NCBI GenBank assembly: GCA_973895155.1
Contig: OZ316897.1
Location: 19,344,001-19,408,000, forward strand
DNA: 64,000 nucleotides
Source: Marsupella aquatica
Taxonomy: Eukaryota > Marchantiophyta
Reading direction: 5' to 3'
Shown here: in pieces, positions 23,390 through 33,939 of the stretch
How positions within the stretch are numbered: position 1 is the stretch's first letter
Layout of the letters: each line of letters opens with the position of its first letter
Notes under the pieces: generated by a model
Databases searched by the model: none
What the model saw: the letters and a program-made list of their open reading frames with translations, nothing else
What the model was told of the DNA's origin: nothing
Position numbers and translations under genes: made by a program

Positions 23390-24739
23390 AAGTGACCAGA
23401 AGCCAAGTGAGAGCATTAAGATCCATTACCCTGCCAAGTAAAGCATTCCTGACCAGCTTGGTGATGTGGGTGTGGCCTGTAGTACCGGATTGGAAGCCCA
23501 TAGCCCCGTTCTCTCTCCTCAGGACTAGGTTCATCCCAAGTACCGGTAGAATGTCGATAAACCAGGCCAGGACCATCACCCTGAAAGGCATGTGCACCTG
23601 GAAAGGATACAAATGTAGGCCAAGCAGCACGAGGCTGTCCAATGGTATTGGCTGGATACCAAGGTGCTGGCTCTTGCCGTGTAACTGGTTGGCAAGAACT
23701 GTTAGGATCCAAAATCTGGTCCACTGTGAGGTTAGTGTCCCTAGATGTGTGGTGAAGAGCTAACTCCAACAAGGAAGGTGGTGCAAGGTTAGTCCAAAAG
23801 TTACGAAGACGATGTGCATAAGAACCATAGTGCACTGCATCAATGAGAAGGGGTGGTCCCAAGTAGTGCTGGACCACACTGAAATCCTCTTTGACCTGTG
23901 GACGCTGGTCAAACTGAGATGGAGTATTCTCAATGATATAACCAACAGCAGGATAAAGGGATTGAGCCCAGGTGAGAATCTGAACCAATGCTGTGAAAAG
24001 GCCAGAACGAGAATCATGCAGTCCAGCACCGTGACCAGCAGCTGAAAACCCTTGGCATTCCCAACCAGCTATGATCAAATCAAGGGAGCCAAGAAGGGTT
24101 AAGTGCCGGTGCTGGACAAGTTGGATATCTGGAGGAAAGAAAGAAAATGTAGACTTCCATGCACTGTGTGGAAACTGCTGGGGAAATCGCTCTGAAAATT
24201 CCAGCAGACGAGAGTCAGCCACTTGCCTTGCACCTGGATCAATGTCCACGTAGATGTACTGCTTCACCACCATGCTGGACTGTAGGAGAGCTTCCAGGCC
24301 TGTAGAAATGTCACCAAAAAGCTCAAGCAATGTAAGGCCATCCGGAGGAGGAGTCCATGTAACTGGTACGCTCCAGATTGGGGCTATTGGTTGTCCATTG
24401 TGCTGCCCAAGGTCCTCAAATTTGCACAATGCAGCCACCAAAGGTCCATGGGTTGCTTGGAGCCGTTGTACCACCTCTGGTTGATGATCCACGTTGATGG
24501 AAAGTGCTGCTATATGTGCAGCAGCATGTGCAGCAGCATGTGCAGCAGCCACCTCATCATCATCCTCCTCAATCCAATCCTGCAATGGGTGGTTGACATA
24601 GGTAGCTGTGTGCACTGCTTTCAACACACAGTGGTGAGCCATAGGTGTATGAGCACCATGCAAATCAAGTGGAATGTAGCCCAAGTGTGAGCCATCCGTA
24701 TGCCAATCAACTCTGTAGTATGCATGCTCATGCCAGTTG
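23390..24739 (-). pseudogene. Retrotransposon-borne cytosine-C5 DNA methyltransferase (broken)
   Basis: Motif I (cofactor) is LTLLELFGDISTGLEALL at about 24340-24285, followed by the acidic YVDIDP. Motif IV with the catalytic Cys is DLIIAGWECQGFSAAG, the Cys codon at 24055-24057. Motif VI is YIIENT. A motif VIII-like block reads AHRLRNFWTNL, recalling the AHR-x-x-FW of DNMT3/DRM enzymes. Near 23505 the frame changes by one base; the next frame supplies AMGF and RNALLGRVMDLNALTWLL (motifs IX-X). An N-terminal segment of about 130 residues with an Ala-His repeat links it to the protease. The usual Pro before the catalytic Cys is Glu, needing at least two base changes, so it is probably a family trait rather than decay. 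It sits between protease and RT and was presumably made as part of the polyprotein. Confidence 0.9.
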
Positions 24740-25666
24740 TCAATGGTAAAACCTGGGTGGGAACAAAGCCTCCTGGCCAATGAGCACATCATACGTAGTG
24801 GCATTGGTAACCAAACATCTGACTGGGAAATGCAGTTCTTGATCTGTACCGCCATTAAAAGTGAGAGTGAGTAAAGTAGAACTCTCACCCAGCACATCCT
24901 CCACAGTACCACTAGCAGTCCGAATGTGCCACCTGGATTGTTGTAAATGATCAGTCAGCAGTCCCATCTTCTTGGCAAACTGAATGCCCAATATCACTGG
25001 TTGAGCGCCTGTGTCTAGCATGACCACCTGAGGAGTGTGACCCTCCAACTTGACCGCTGAATTCCTGTTGTCAACAATGGCAATGGTGGTGGAAACTGAA
25101 GTCCTGTCGCTAGGTACCACTTTTGGCAAATGATGAGGTACCTTGTGAAGGGAGTTAGTGTCCACGGTCTTTCCACTCAACAGCATAGTCAGGAAAGATG
25201 GAGCAGCATGACCAGAGTCCAGTGTAGCTCTAGTCACACAATCTGTAACAATACTGTCATCTCTACCACTGGAAATTGGTACTGGGATAGTCAAACCAGT
25301 GGAAGCATGTAATGGAGAAGAGGAAGGTCCAGTATGTACATGAGATTGGACCTCCACAACCGGTGTCACAGGGGCTAATGAAGAATGCAGTGAGCCCTCT
25401 AGCGCTCTCATGACAGCTCTAGCATCCAGTTGTAAATCATGGCAACTGAAAAATGGAGTTGTAAGGATCCTTTGTGCCATACCGGAGGTGAAATGCTCAA
25501 GCAGCTCAAGAGAAACAACTCCCTGTGAAATGTCAGCAGCACCTGGTGGTGGAATGGATGTAGGTGCAGCTCCCTCCCCCCTCGCCAACAAGGTGCGCTC
25601 TTCAGCAAGTGTGAGTGGCTGAAAAGATTGGGGCAAGACAGCCCGAGCTCCCCTGGCTCTAGTCAT
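24740..25666 (-). CDS. Gypsy aspartic protease region
   Basis: The active-site block VVMLDTGAQPVILG (DTGA) and the closing TTYDVLIGQEALF identify a retropepsin-like protease, needed to process the polyprotein. About 200 residues of low-complexity Ser/Pro/His-rich sequence precede it. The frame is the same as gag but is separated from it by two stops (TAG at 25820 and a TAA near 25778). The methyltransferase starts one base out of frame beyond about 24750, so the protease frame ends at TGA 24740-24742. The ATG at 25666 is only the first Met in the frame. Confidence 0.88.
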   Translation of the reverse strand: MTRARGARAVLPQSFQPLTLAEERTLLARGEGAAPTSIPPPGAADISQGVVSLELLEHFTSGMAQRILTTPFFSCHDLQLDARAVMRALEGSLHSSLAPVTPVVEVQSHVHTGPSSSPLHASTGLTIPVPISSGRDDSIVTDCVTRATLDSGHAAPSFLTMLLSGKTVDTNSLHKVPHHLPKVVPSDRTSVSTTIAIVDNRNSAVKLEGHTPQVVMLDTGAQPVILGIQFAKKMGLLTDHLQQSRWHIRTASGTVEDVLGESSTLLTLTFNGGTDQELHFPVRCLVTNATTYDVLIGQEALFPPRFYH

Positions 25667-25819
25667 AGGACCGGTAGCAAGACCATCAGCCTGTACAATG
25701 CGGCGTGTGGGAGCAATACGGGAAGCTACACTAGCCTGCTGGTAAGAAAAATAGGAAGGGCAGAATGAATCTGAAAATTATGTTGTAAGGCCAGGCTGTG
25801 TAGCAGAGGACAGCACACA

Positions 25820-27208
25820 CTAACCCATATGAGCATCAAATGGCAAGCCATAGAAAGAGCGGGGTAGAGATGCTGAACTGTCAGTGGTGCCTGGGCCAGA
25901 GATGGGTTGCACGTGACCAGCCGGTTGAGAAGGACCAGCAGAGGCAGGTGACTTGCCTTTGATGCTGGCAAGTTGGGCACGTAGGGACTCAACCTCATGA
26001 GTCAGAGACTGGAGTTGAGTTGCCTGGGCATTGTGAGCCTCCTTCTGAGTTGGTTGCTTTTGTTGCTGCTTGGGCAATTTGTTGGCACTAGGTGCTTTGC
26101 CACTGGAAGGAGGAGAAACTGATGCAGTAGGAGCCCTCCTAGCTGGTGGGGGAGTGGAAACAGGAGCAGGATGAGTGGCCTGTTGTCGTAGCTGCTTCCT
26201 CTCTGGGAATTTGGCAAAACAAACTGCCTCCAAGTGACCCACTTTCCCACAAAAATCACAAGACAGGTCCTCAGCAACAATATCACATTCATTAGCCTTG
26301 TGATTAGGATTGCCACAGTAGTTGCAAGATGGCAGCATGAAAGCAGCATGTGCTAGTTTGGTCTTGGAAGCATATTGTGGCCCACGGGAAGGGGTGGCCA
26401 TTGTAGGGGCAGCAGCCTGGTACTTGGATCGCGGTGGACACGCAATACTAGCCTCATAATGTGCATGGGCCAACTCAAGTTTCTCAGTAGTGTCATTGAG
26501 CAAGGTGTAGCTGTCTCCAAACTCTGAGAATACTTGCTGCAACACTTGCAAATGGAGAGCTGGTGTGCCCTCCAATGCGCGAAGATAGCAATGAGCAGCT
26601 TCCAGGTCAGTGATGCTCTGGGTGTCCTCCTTCAGCTTGAGAAGCCGATGATAAATCATCTTCAATGTTTCATCGCGCTGCCTCACAAAGGTGGCCAACT
26701 GTATAATTTTTTCAGCACTCTTGATTGGGAATTCCAATTCAAGAACCTGGAAAAATTCAGCCACTGGATCAGCAAAGGCAGGGGAATCAATGGTGGGAGA
26801 AATGCCTGATGTAGCCTGTGCCAAGTCAGTGGGAGCGGGAGTGGGAGTAACTGGTGTAGTGGTGGGAATTGGAGTAGGAGGGGAAGTGGCAGGAGCAGCA
26901 GCATGGGCTGCAATGGCATTCTGTAATGCCAGTTGTGAGGCATCCGCAATTGCAATGGCATAGGCAGGGTTAGGCAATTGTGTGACAGCAAGTAGCCATT
27001 GAGAGTGCTGCTCATACACATCCAAAGCCTCGTGGTGCACATACCTGGCTAGCTGCTTAAATGCAAAAGCATTTGTGAAATTGCTGCCATACTTCAACTC
27101 CAATTCGTAAACAACAGTGTAGAAAGTGGATTTGAACTCATGCAAAGAAACAGTGCCTGGCCGCCCACTGAAGCGTTCAATGCGGCCAGATGAGTGGCTG
27201 GCGTCCAT
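25820..27208 (-). CDS. Gypsy gag with two CCHC zinc knuckles
   Basis: Structural protein of the virus-like particle. The first in-frame ATG is at 27208, followed by SSGRIERFSGRPGTVSLHEF, a typical start of plant gypsy gag. A Pro/Thr/Ala-rich linker follows, then the capsid region, then two knuckles CNYCGNPNHKANEC and CDFCGKVGHLEAVC (each C-X2-C-X4-H-X4-C). The tail is Ser/Pro-rich with a short coiled-coil-like LTHEVESLRAQLASIKG. The frame is open further upstream without an ATG, so the true start could differ. It ends at TAG 25820-25822. Confidence 0.9.
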   Translation of the reverse strand: MDASHSSGRIERFSGRPGTVSLHEFKSTFYTVVYELELKYGSNFTNAFAFKQLARYVHHEALDVYEQHSQWLLAVTQLPNPAYAIAIADASQLALQNAIAAHAAAPATSPPTPIPTTTPVTPTPAPTDLAQATSGISPTIDSPAFADPVAEFFQVLELEFPIKSAEKIIQLATFVRQRDETLKMIYHRLLKLKEDTQSITDLEAAHCYLRALEGTPALHLQVLQQVFSEFGDSYTLLNDTTEKLELAHAHYEASIACPPRSKYQAAAPTMATPSRGPQYASKTKLAHAAFMLPSCNYCGNPNHKANECDIVAEDLSCDFCGKVGHLEAVCFAKFPERKQLRQQATHPAPVSTPPPARRAPTASVSPPSSGKAPSANKLPKQQQKQPTQKEAHNAQATQLQSLTHEVESLRAQLASIKGKSPASAGPSQPAGHVQPISGPGTTDSSASLPRSFYGLPFDAHMG

Positions 27209-28037
27209 GCTGTATGTCGGTGAAGCAGGAACAACCACAGATGCAGAAGGGGTAAATGGCAATGAAGTGATAGCAGGCTTTGGAGTAGTGGTGAAGCGAC
27301 CGCCAAATTGAGCAGAAGGATTGCGTGGTGTGGGTGCTATTGCTGTCTGCGGACATCGTCAAAATTGCCGAGACTCCAATGAAATTGGCACCAATGGTCG
27401 TGGATCACTCCGTAAATGGTACCTGGGTGTCGGTGGCGATGTGCTGCTACCTCCTGGCTCGTCTACTGACATACTGTGTTGCAATACCGGATATACTGAA
27501 AACGTGCAAAATGTGTAAACACCAGGAAAACCGTCACCGTCAAAAAACCGTCGGGGAAAAAGGACCCTTAAAACCTCAAATTTAGCCCCCTTCGTGTTTG
27601 CCTATGTATATGCCAAATTGACCGTCCGGTGTGTATATACCGGGCCGTATGCAGACGACCTGACATCGGCGACAACAAAGGAATATGAGGAAAATGGGCC
27701 CCCTGAAGTGTATACCTCGGGCCCCTATGTGGACCCAAAAACGGAAGGACTGGCCGGCCCCAATGCCCTATGCTGTCATCCCGCGCGTGGTGAATGAGCG
27801 AGAACGGCCGAAAACAAAAAGAAAAGGGCCCGAATTAAGTGTATACACTTCGGACACTCGGCGAAGGGAAAGAAATGGCGGATGCAGGGGCCCCTCTTAA
27901 TGGCACGAGCCCTGCGTAGGGCTTCGCGCCCCCTCCTTATGAGCTCCCGAAAAGGGGTTACGAACTCCCCCCTCCTCTCCTTTAATGCTGCCTCGCTTCC
28001 CCTCCCCTCCTTAAGGCTGAAAATGGGCTCCGTGCCC

Positions 28038-28236
28038 TGCAGGAGACTCCTGAGGGAAGGAGTTGTATGTACTCCCCCCCTCCATTTAATGTAGCACATA
28101 GGGCCTCGTGCCCACTGCCTCGGCTCTGTCTCGCCCTGCTTTAATGCTGCTTCGTGTGCTGCAGGAGGACTCCCGAGAAGGGAGTCGTATGTACTCCCCT
28201 TCCCCCTTTAATGCAGCATAGGGCCTCGTGCCCACT
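28038..28236. repeat. 121-bp tandem duplication in the GC-rich block
   Basis: Copies start at 28038 and 28159. Both run CTGCAGGAG, a GAGGGAAGGAGT-like stretch, GTATGTACTCCCC, TTTAATG and CATAGGGCCTCGTGCCCACT. The two copies are moderately diverged. Confidence 0.75.
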
Positions 28237-28616
28237 CCTTGCGCTGCTGCCTGCCTAGGCTCTGTCTCCCCCCTCGTGCTTGTGCTCGGCTAGTCGACTC
28301 CCTGCCTCCTTAATTAAATGCTGGCAAAATGAGAGGGCCCGATGCCCTATGCGCAGCCTGCCTTATGCGATCGGGAGGGAGGCAAAGGGGAGACTACGGC
28401 CGGAAGCGGCAAAAAAGAGAAAAATGGGGCGCGCGGTCGGAAGGGAAGTGGTCGCGCGGCAGCCGTGGCCGGGAAAATGCCCATAAAAACTAACGAACAA
28501 GGGTCTTAAAAACGTGAGCGAGGGCGCAGCGGCCTGTTCAGTCGGCAGCAAGTCGCCGATGTAGGTCACAAAGAAGGTTGCGGCCAGAAAAGGAAAACTT
28601 GGGCCCCGACGGGAGT

Positions 28617-28648
28617 GTTATGTGTATACACTTAAGTATACACATAAC
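28617..28648. repeat. 13-bp perfect inverted repeat with 6-nt loop
   Basis: GTTATGTGTATAC (28617-28629), ACTTAA, GTATACACATAAC (28636-28648). It lies at the outer edge of the candidate gypsy LTR and could be a terminal structure or a regulatory palindrome. Confidence 0.85.
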
Positions 28649-31226
28649 TCCACACTAAACCCATAGTTTTGAAGCCTCGTTCCAATGTCTATCGAGGAAA
28701 TTGCAACGGCTTAACCAAAAATTGTCGAAACTGCCACGAGAAATCTTCTTTCCGTCACCGCTAACTCGACAGTTCTTCTTGAATAAAAGGCGTAAGAGAA
28801 ACAATCGTACTGAAATTGAATCAAAAACCGGCAGGATGCCAAGATCAGTCGGGAGCATCTAATGAATCATTGTGTGAATCCCGTGTACGGAACCGACGAG
28901 CACTGTCTGAGCTTTGTCAACAGCGATTCAAGAAGAACTGAAAACCGACAAAGAGAAACACACCCTAAGTAGATCAAGTCAAGGCATCACACTAACAAGC
29001 ACATTTTGCTACAAGAACATGACACTAACTCAAGTAGTACACTAGCCCTAACTACATACCTAGCGGGCATGCGAGGGACATGCCGATGTGCACAAGCGGC
29101 ACTGTCCCTCGGCATGACAGGGCTGATATGGTCTCTAATAAGGCAAGAGTACATCCTAGAACAACGTAACATAGATGAAACCCCATCTAAACAAATAATC
29201 TCTAGCTGGGGCCACTGCGGTTGGTACAGGCATCTATGCCTTTCACAAGCACCAGCAGCGAGCTGTGGTTGATGATCACGGAATCCTCACTCCAGGGACC
29301 GAGCCGATTACCATCTCTTGTAAGTCGTTGTGTCCTACGTAAATATGGGTCCAAAGCACTCTGTAAGCTAGAAATACATGACTCTGTGATGCAGCTTGCG
29401 GGATGATGTACATTAATGTTGTTTAATACAATGCTAAAAGTGACTATAATGTACAGATAGCTTAAAAACAGACTTGATACAACATGGCAAACAATGTAAA
29501 AGGGAAAAAATGTAGTTGTGCCTCCACCATATTAAATAATTTTTTTTTTCTAAAGGGGAGATCTATGAAACCAAACAAAAGGGAACAGTTAGGTACAACG
29601 TTTGAACACTAGAACAACGAGTCTCAACTTAAGTGAGCTACCACACAGCCATGCCTTTCTGGGCTCCAGAACTTGGTTTTAAACATCTATCTTTCTATTA
29701 TGCTCAAAATTGGGAAAAAAACCCAAAGGTTCTTCCACTAAACCCCCAAATAACCCTATGCTAATTTGCACTTGATGCGTAGGAAGGATATGAGTGAGGA
29801 AAGGGGGGTTTAGTTACCTAAAATAGTGAAAACCATGTGAGATCCAAAATATGTATGTTTTATTGTTTTGACCAATTGAAGTTTTATTTATTTTTATTTT
29901 ATATATTTTACACGAGTAACAATCTTTATAAAAAATGCCAACTTGACAGCAAGGGGACAGAACCGCCCAAGCGACAACCGGAAGGAACAACCACCGGAAG
30001 AAATGAAACAGGAACACCACCCGATGCCCCCAAACGGCACGTGGGGAAACCACCACCAAAAAGAACACTAGTAACCAATGTCGGCCGAGTACTGGTGGAC
30101 AGTGAGGGTGATAAGCACCCTGTAAATACCTCTCTCTCTCTCCTCCTACCGTTCAGCTTCCTACTCTGTCGGTCGCTATAACACTGGACAGTGGCACTAT
30201 GATCATGGTCCGTGACATGGAACCAAAAAGAACACTAGTAACCAATTGAAGTTTTATAAAACGAAGGGAGTAAATTAAAGTGTTACCAATACAAAAATAA
30301 AGAAATGCCTCCTTTAGTACCTTTCATAAGTAATGTAGTTCATTTAACATTCAAAATGGGAATATTTATAGCATATTTGACTGCAGATAGATGCCCTTTT
30401 GATTGAGTCATGGCTGCACATGGTATCTGAAAATATACTCTAGGTTAACCTCTTAGGGAATACCATTTCTAGCCACAATGGGACTTGAAGTTGATGCTTG
30501 GTTAGATGGATGTCCATGTTTGACCTAGGGACTTTAATGGACTGAAAAAAGCATTTGACACCCATCATGTGCAAAGCATGTCTATTTTGATTTGAATAAC
30601 TGGTGATATTTTAAATGATCCATGTGAGCATCTTGTCAACATTGTGATCTACGGGAACTTCAATTTCATATGATTCTAGCTAGAGTTAGATTATCATTGA
30701 AAACCTCAGAACATTTGTTTTTAGTTGGGTGTGATAGTAGCAAATTAGTGAGCATACCCATTAATAATATAAAGCACAGAAGTGTTTTGAGTTTTTCACC
30801 GTGCATTCGTTAGATCCAAAATCTAATGTTTGAAATTAATGCTCACCAACCAGAGCCATTTGCAGCAACAAGAGAGAGTGCTAATTGCAAAGTACGTGGG
30901 CTTAATTTTTCCATGGTCAAGGTACCAACCATCCAATTCTTAGATCTAGAATTGAGCTGTTGAAATTAGGAGCTGAGTCACCCCGGGAGTCACCAATCAG
31001 AGCCATTTGCACCAGCAGGACTAGATCTGCTCCAACTCTTGCTATTGTGTGGCAATAGCTGGGATGCACCTCCGCAAAAGAGATTGCAAAAGCTTTTGAA
31101 GCCAGAAGCAAGAGTGGATGTAATGTGATATAGCATGCTCATCCTGGAACATACTTTACTTTTTGTCTTGTAGTGATATTAAGTGGACAAAATTAAAGAG
31201 TAAGACTAGAATAGATATTAAATGTG

Positions 31227-31426
31227 AATGAAATCAAATAATATAAATAAAGTACATGCACTAAAAGCACATAGTGACCAATGGAAAGTACAATTTTATT
31301 ACACAAAGTTGCTACCAGTTGTGCACAATGAAATCAAATAATATAAATAAAGCACATGCAATAAAAGCACATAGTGACCAATGGAAAGTACAATTTTATT
31401 ACACAAAGATCCTACTAGTTGTGCAC
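31227..31426. repeat. 100-bp tandem duplication
   Basis: Copies 31227-31326 and 31327-31426 are nearly identical. Each starts AATGAAATCAAATAATATAA and ends AGTTGTGCAC. They differ at about eight positions, so the event is fairly recent. Confidence 0.9.
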
Positions 31427-31619
31427 GTATTTCAGTGTGTCTTATTAATGACTTTTATTCAATAAAAACCATAAACTTAGGAAAGAAAGCCACAAGGGGA
31501 GGTTAAGACAGGATGTGCTGACATTTGTTAGAGTCATTCCTCTCACTCATGAGTATACTTAAAAGCGAGAGGTAGAAAATGAAGCCCTTAGTTTCTCTCT
31601 AGGACTTAACAAAGTTTAC

Positions 31620-31840
31620 AAATTATACAAATTAAGGGGGCTGCCAAAATAAATTCAAAACACTATAGAATACTAAAAATTTAAAGGGGTCCAAAAATGA
31701 ATTAAAAGTCTATGTGATACAAAGGATGCCCCTTGTTAAGGTACATTCAAATAAAAATTCATGATACACAAATATGAATAAGACAAAACATGAGAGTTGG
31801 ATTCACCATATAGCAGCTTCAAAATGTGAATAGCACCCAG
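31620..31840 (-). repeat. Fragment of the foldback repeat family
   Basis: Reverse-complement blocks GTTTTGTCTTATTCA and ACCTTAACAAGG-GCATC match the outer arms of the foldback element at 59437-61410 in order and spacing. The block CTGCCAAAATAAATTCAAA also recurs near 61270. This is a solitary, truncated copy. Confidence 0.6.
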
Positions 31841-33939
31841 TTTTTTGATAGCTTGGGGGTTCTTGAAGGGAGAAACTTATTTGTGGAGTGGGTCAAAGTG
31901 GAGTGGGGGCTTCTTGAGTCAAAGGGAGAGTGATCACCCGTGCACAGAATGAAGACTCCTAGCTGTGCGTGCCATCAGCACGGAGTTAGTAGAAACATTA
32001 CATTCACTGTGGTGCTCTAATTTACAAGAGGACCTGGCTTTAGAACTGGGTTTTGGTATTGTTATAGTGGGAAGTTGTATTGGACCTTATCCATCAAGAA
32101 GTTTCTAGAGGGTCAAAATGGACTTGGTTGGGATAGAGTAAAATGGGCATTTTCTAAAAGTGGGTTTTTGAATGGGATTGAGTAAAGTGAGCATTTTTGA
32201 AAAGTGAATTTTGCTCAAAGTCAGATTTTTTTTCTCGTTGAAATAGGACTCTTTTTGGTTAACAAAGCTATTTTGTCTGAGTAAAGATTACAAGAAATTG
32301 CCTGGCTAGACACAAATTTTTAATGGACTCCCAGAACTCCTATAGATCCAAACATAAAATTGCACTCCCATAACACTGTTTATAGTTTTTCAACAATGCT
32401 TTGCACCTGTTTTATAACACTATGGTTTGATTGAAGGGGTCTATCCAAGTCTCCAAGTCTCCTCATGCCTATGGGGGCTTCTCTTTTGGGTATGGAGGGT
32501 TTATGTGTACAAAGCCTAGAAAATGGAAAGATATAATCTTAACTGCAGGGGGCCGATAGAAAAGTGGAATTAGACAACATTAACTCTGGGTGGGTCAATA
32601 GAAAATTAGAATTAGATGACTCTTAAGCACTATAATTGGAAAATGTGTTGATGTATAGAAAGTGGAATTTACCTTAGCTTTAACTGTAGGTAGACCAATA
32701 GAAAATGTGTTGATGTATGGAAAACTGGAATTAGATGGCTCTAAGCACTAGAACTGGAAAAGGTGCAAAAAGGTGCTTAGCCCCAATGTCCCACTGTTTT
32801 ATGATTTGCTGACTATCAACCGACTTTGTCAGTGCCATATTTTTTTCGACCCCCTCAATATTCCTGCTCCCATTATCGTCGCGTTCCGAGTCACTGTCGT
32901 GCCAAATGCCAATCCTGTGGTTCATGCAGTGGGGAAATATGTGGGTCTACCACTCATTATCTTGCAAAAGTGAGGTGACATTATCTTGTGGTACAGTGCT
33001 GACGGTTTCTCTGAACACACTGATGGGCGAACTTTTGCAGCCATGAAAGTAAGCAAATGAGGGCCACCTAGAGGAAGAGCCCCTCATCTACAGGGCACCA
33101 TTCTCACAATCTCAACCAAGTGTCGAGATTATTAATTGGAATGGAAAAGTCTAAAACTGCAGAATCCTCACCTCAGCTGAGTTTCGTGAATTAAAAATCC
33201 TCACCTCAGATAGAAAGAGATACTGAATACGAGGAAGATGCCGTTTGACATGAAGGAGCCCGCTGTAAAGTGGTCTGCATCTAATCATTTATCAAGAAGC
33301 CCCAGCCCAAAGGTGGAAGACATTGCCACTCATATCTCAGATTCCCGATTAGCCATTCTAGTTGACACAAACCCCTTGGCCAAGAAAGGTCTGTCAGTGG
33401 TCGAAGCTTCAAGACGAATTCATTAGAAAATCATGGCCTTTTGAGGAGACAGCTGTGATAACAATCAAGCTGATTTGCTGTAGCTCCAGAAACTTTTCAA
33501 GGAAATCTTCAACTTCCATCCCTTTCGAGGGTATCGCACATGTCAATCTCCAAACTCTCAAGACTTCCCCATGTAGCAGATGGGCGTCTATTTTCTTCGT
33601 TCCAGAGTAGAGAGCTACCTCACACAATTAAGTGGGCTTCTTTACAAGACCCGAAACAATGTGTCCAACCTATCCGACTTACTAATTAAGTTCTACTATG
33701 TCATGTCTCCCAGATAATAGAGTAGAGGATTCCTTGTTGATATGACCCAAATCGCGGGGCACACTTTTGTACGAGGACGTTACAAAGTACTTCTGTATGG
33801 GTTTGGTTTTCCCAATATCTACATGTGTCCGATGGCAGCTGACATATCTGGTCACCTTTCTCGTCCAGTTAAGCCAGGATAATCCAATTGAGACAACCGA
33901 ACTTGAGACCATATCGTATAACTGCTGCAGGTAGGAAAC

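Larger units (their letters stand above)
20066..27208 (-). mobile_element. Ty3/gypsy retrotransposon with a DNA methyltransferase and a PHD finger
   Basis: Domain order on the - strand is gag with two zinc knuckles, aspartic protease, cytosine-C5 DNA methyltransferase, reverse transcriptase, RNase H, integrase, PHD finger. Integrase after RNase H defines Ty3/gypsy. Limits given are those of coding sequence. LTRs could not be paired; a poly-G stretch just after the PHD stop (about 20029-20035) is a candidate polypurine tract. The copy is inactive. There are stops between gag and protease, frame breaks near 24750, 23505 and 22730, and TAG codons at 22397-22399 and 20468-20470. Because the frame is otherwise readable over 7 kb, the insertion is not ancient. 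Confidence 0.93.
27209..28660 (-). other. Candidate leader / 5' LTR of the gypsy element
   Basis: GC-rich, non-coding, internally repetitive sequence just upstream of gag. It contains GTGTATAC words at about 27630, 27708 and 27838, a 121-bp tandem duplication and a terminal palindrome at 28617-28648. On the - strand it could begin TGTGGAGTTATG, giving a TG start. No matching copy was found past the PHD end, so LTR identity is unproven. Composition resembles 14690-15060, which has the same alternation of GGGCCT and CTCCC words. Confidence 0.4.
28661..33939. other. Non-coding region
   Basis: I recognise no gene on either strand. It includes two duplicated 20-25 bp words (around 30055 and 30222, and 29871 and 30241), a 100-bp tandem repeat at 31227-31426 and a dispersed-repeat fragment at about 31620-31840. 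Short frames at 32770-32970 and 33238-33620 resemble no family known to me. Confidence 0.55.

Noticed and set aside
25734-25819. A possible 86-nt intron joining gag to the protease (GGTTAGT donor, pyrimidine tract, TTACCAG acceptor)
   Set aside because: Signals look good, but 86 is not a multiple of three. Joining puts the protease out of frame with an immediate stop, and the neighbouring acceptor three bases on gives the same result.
33238-33620. Short + strand frames that looked like exons of another gene
   Set aside because: No domain, no consistent splice signals and no match to known families.
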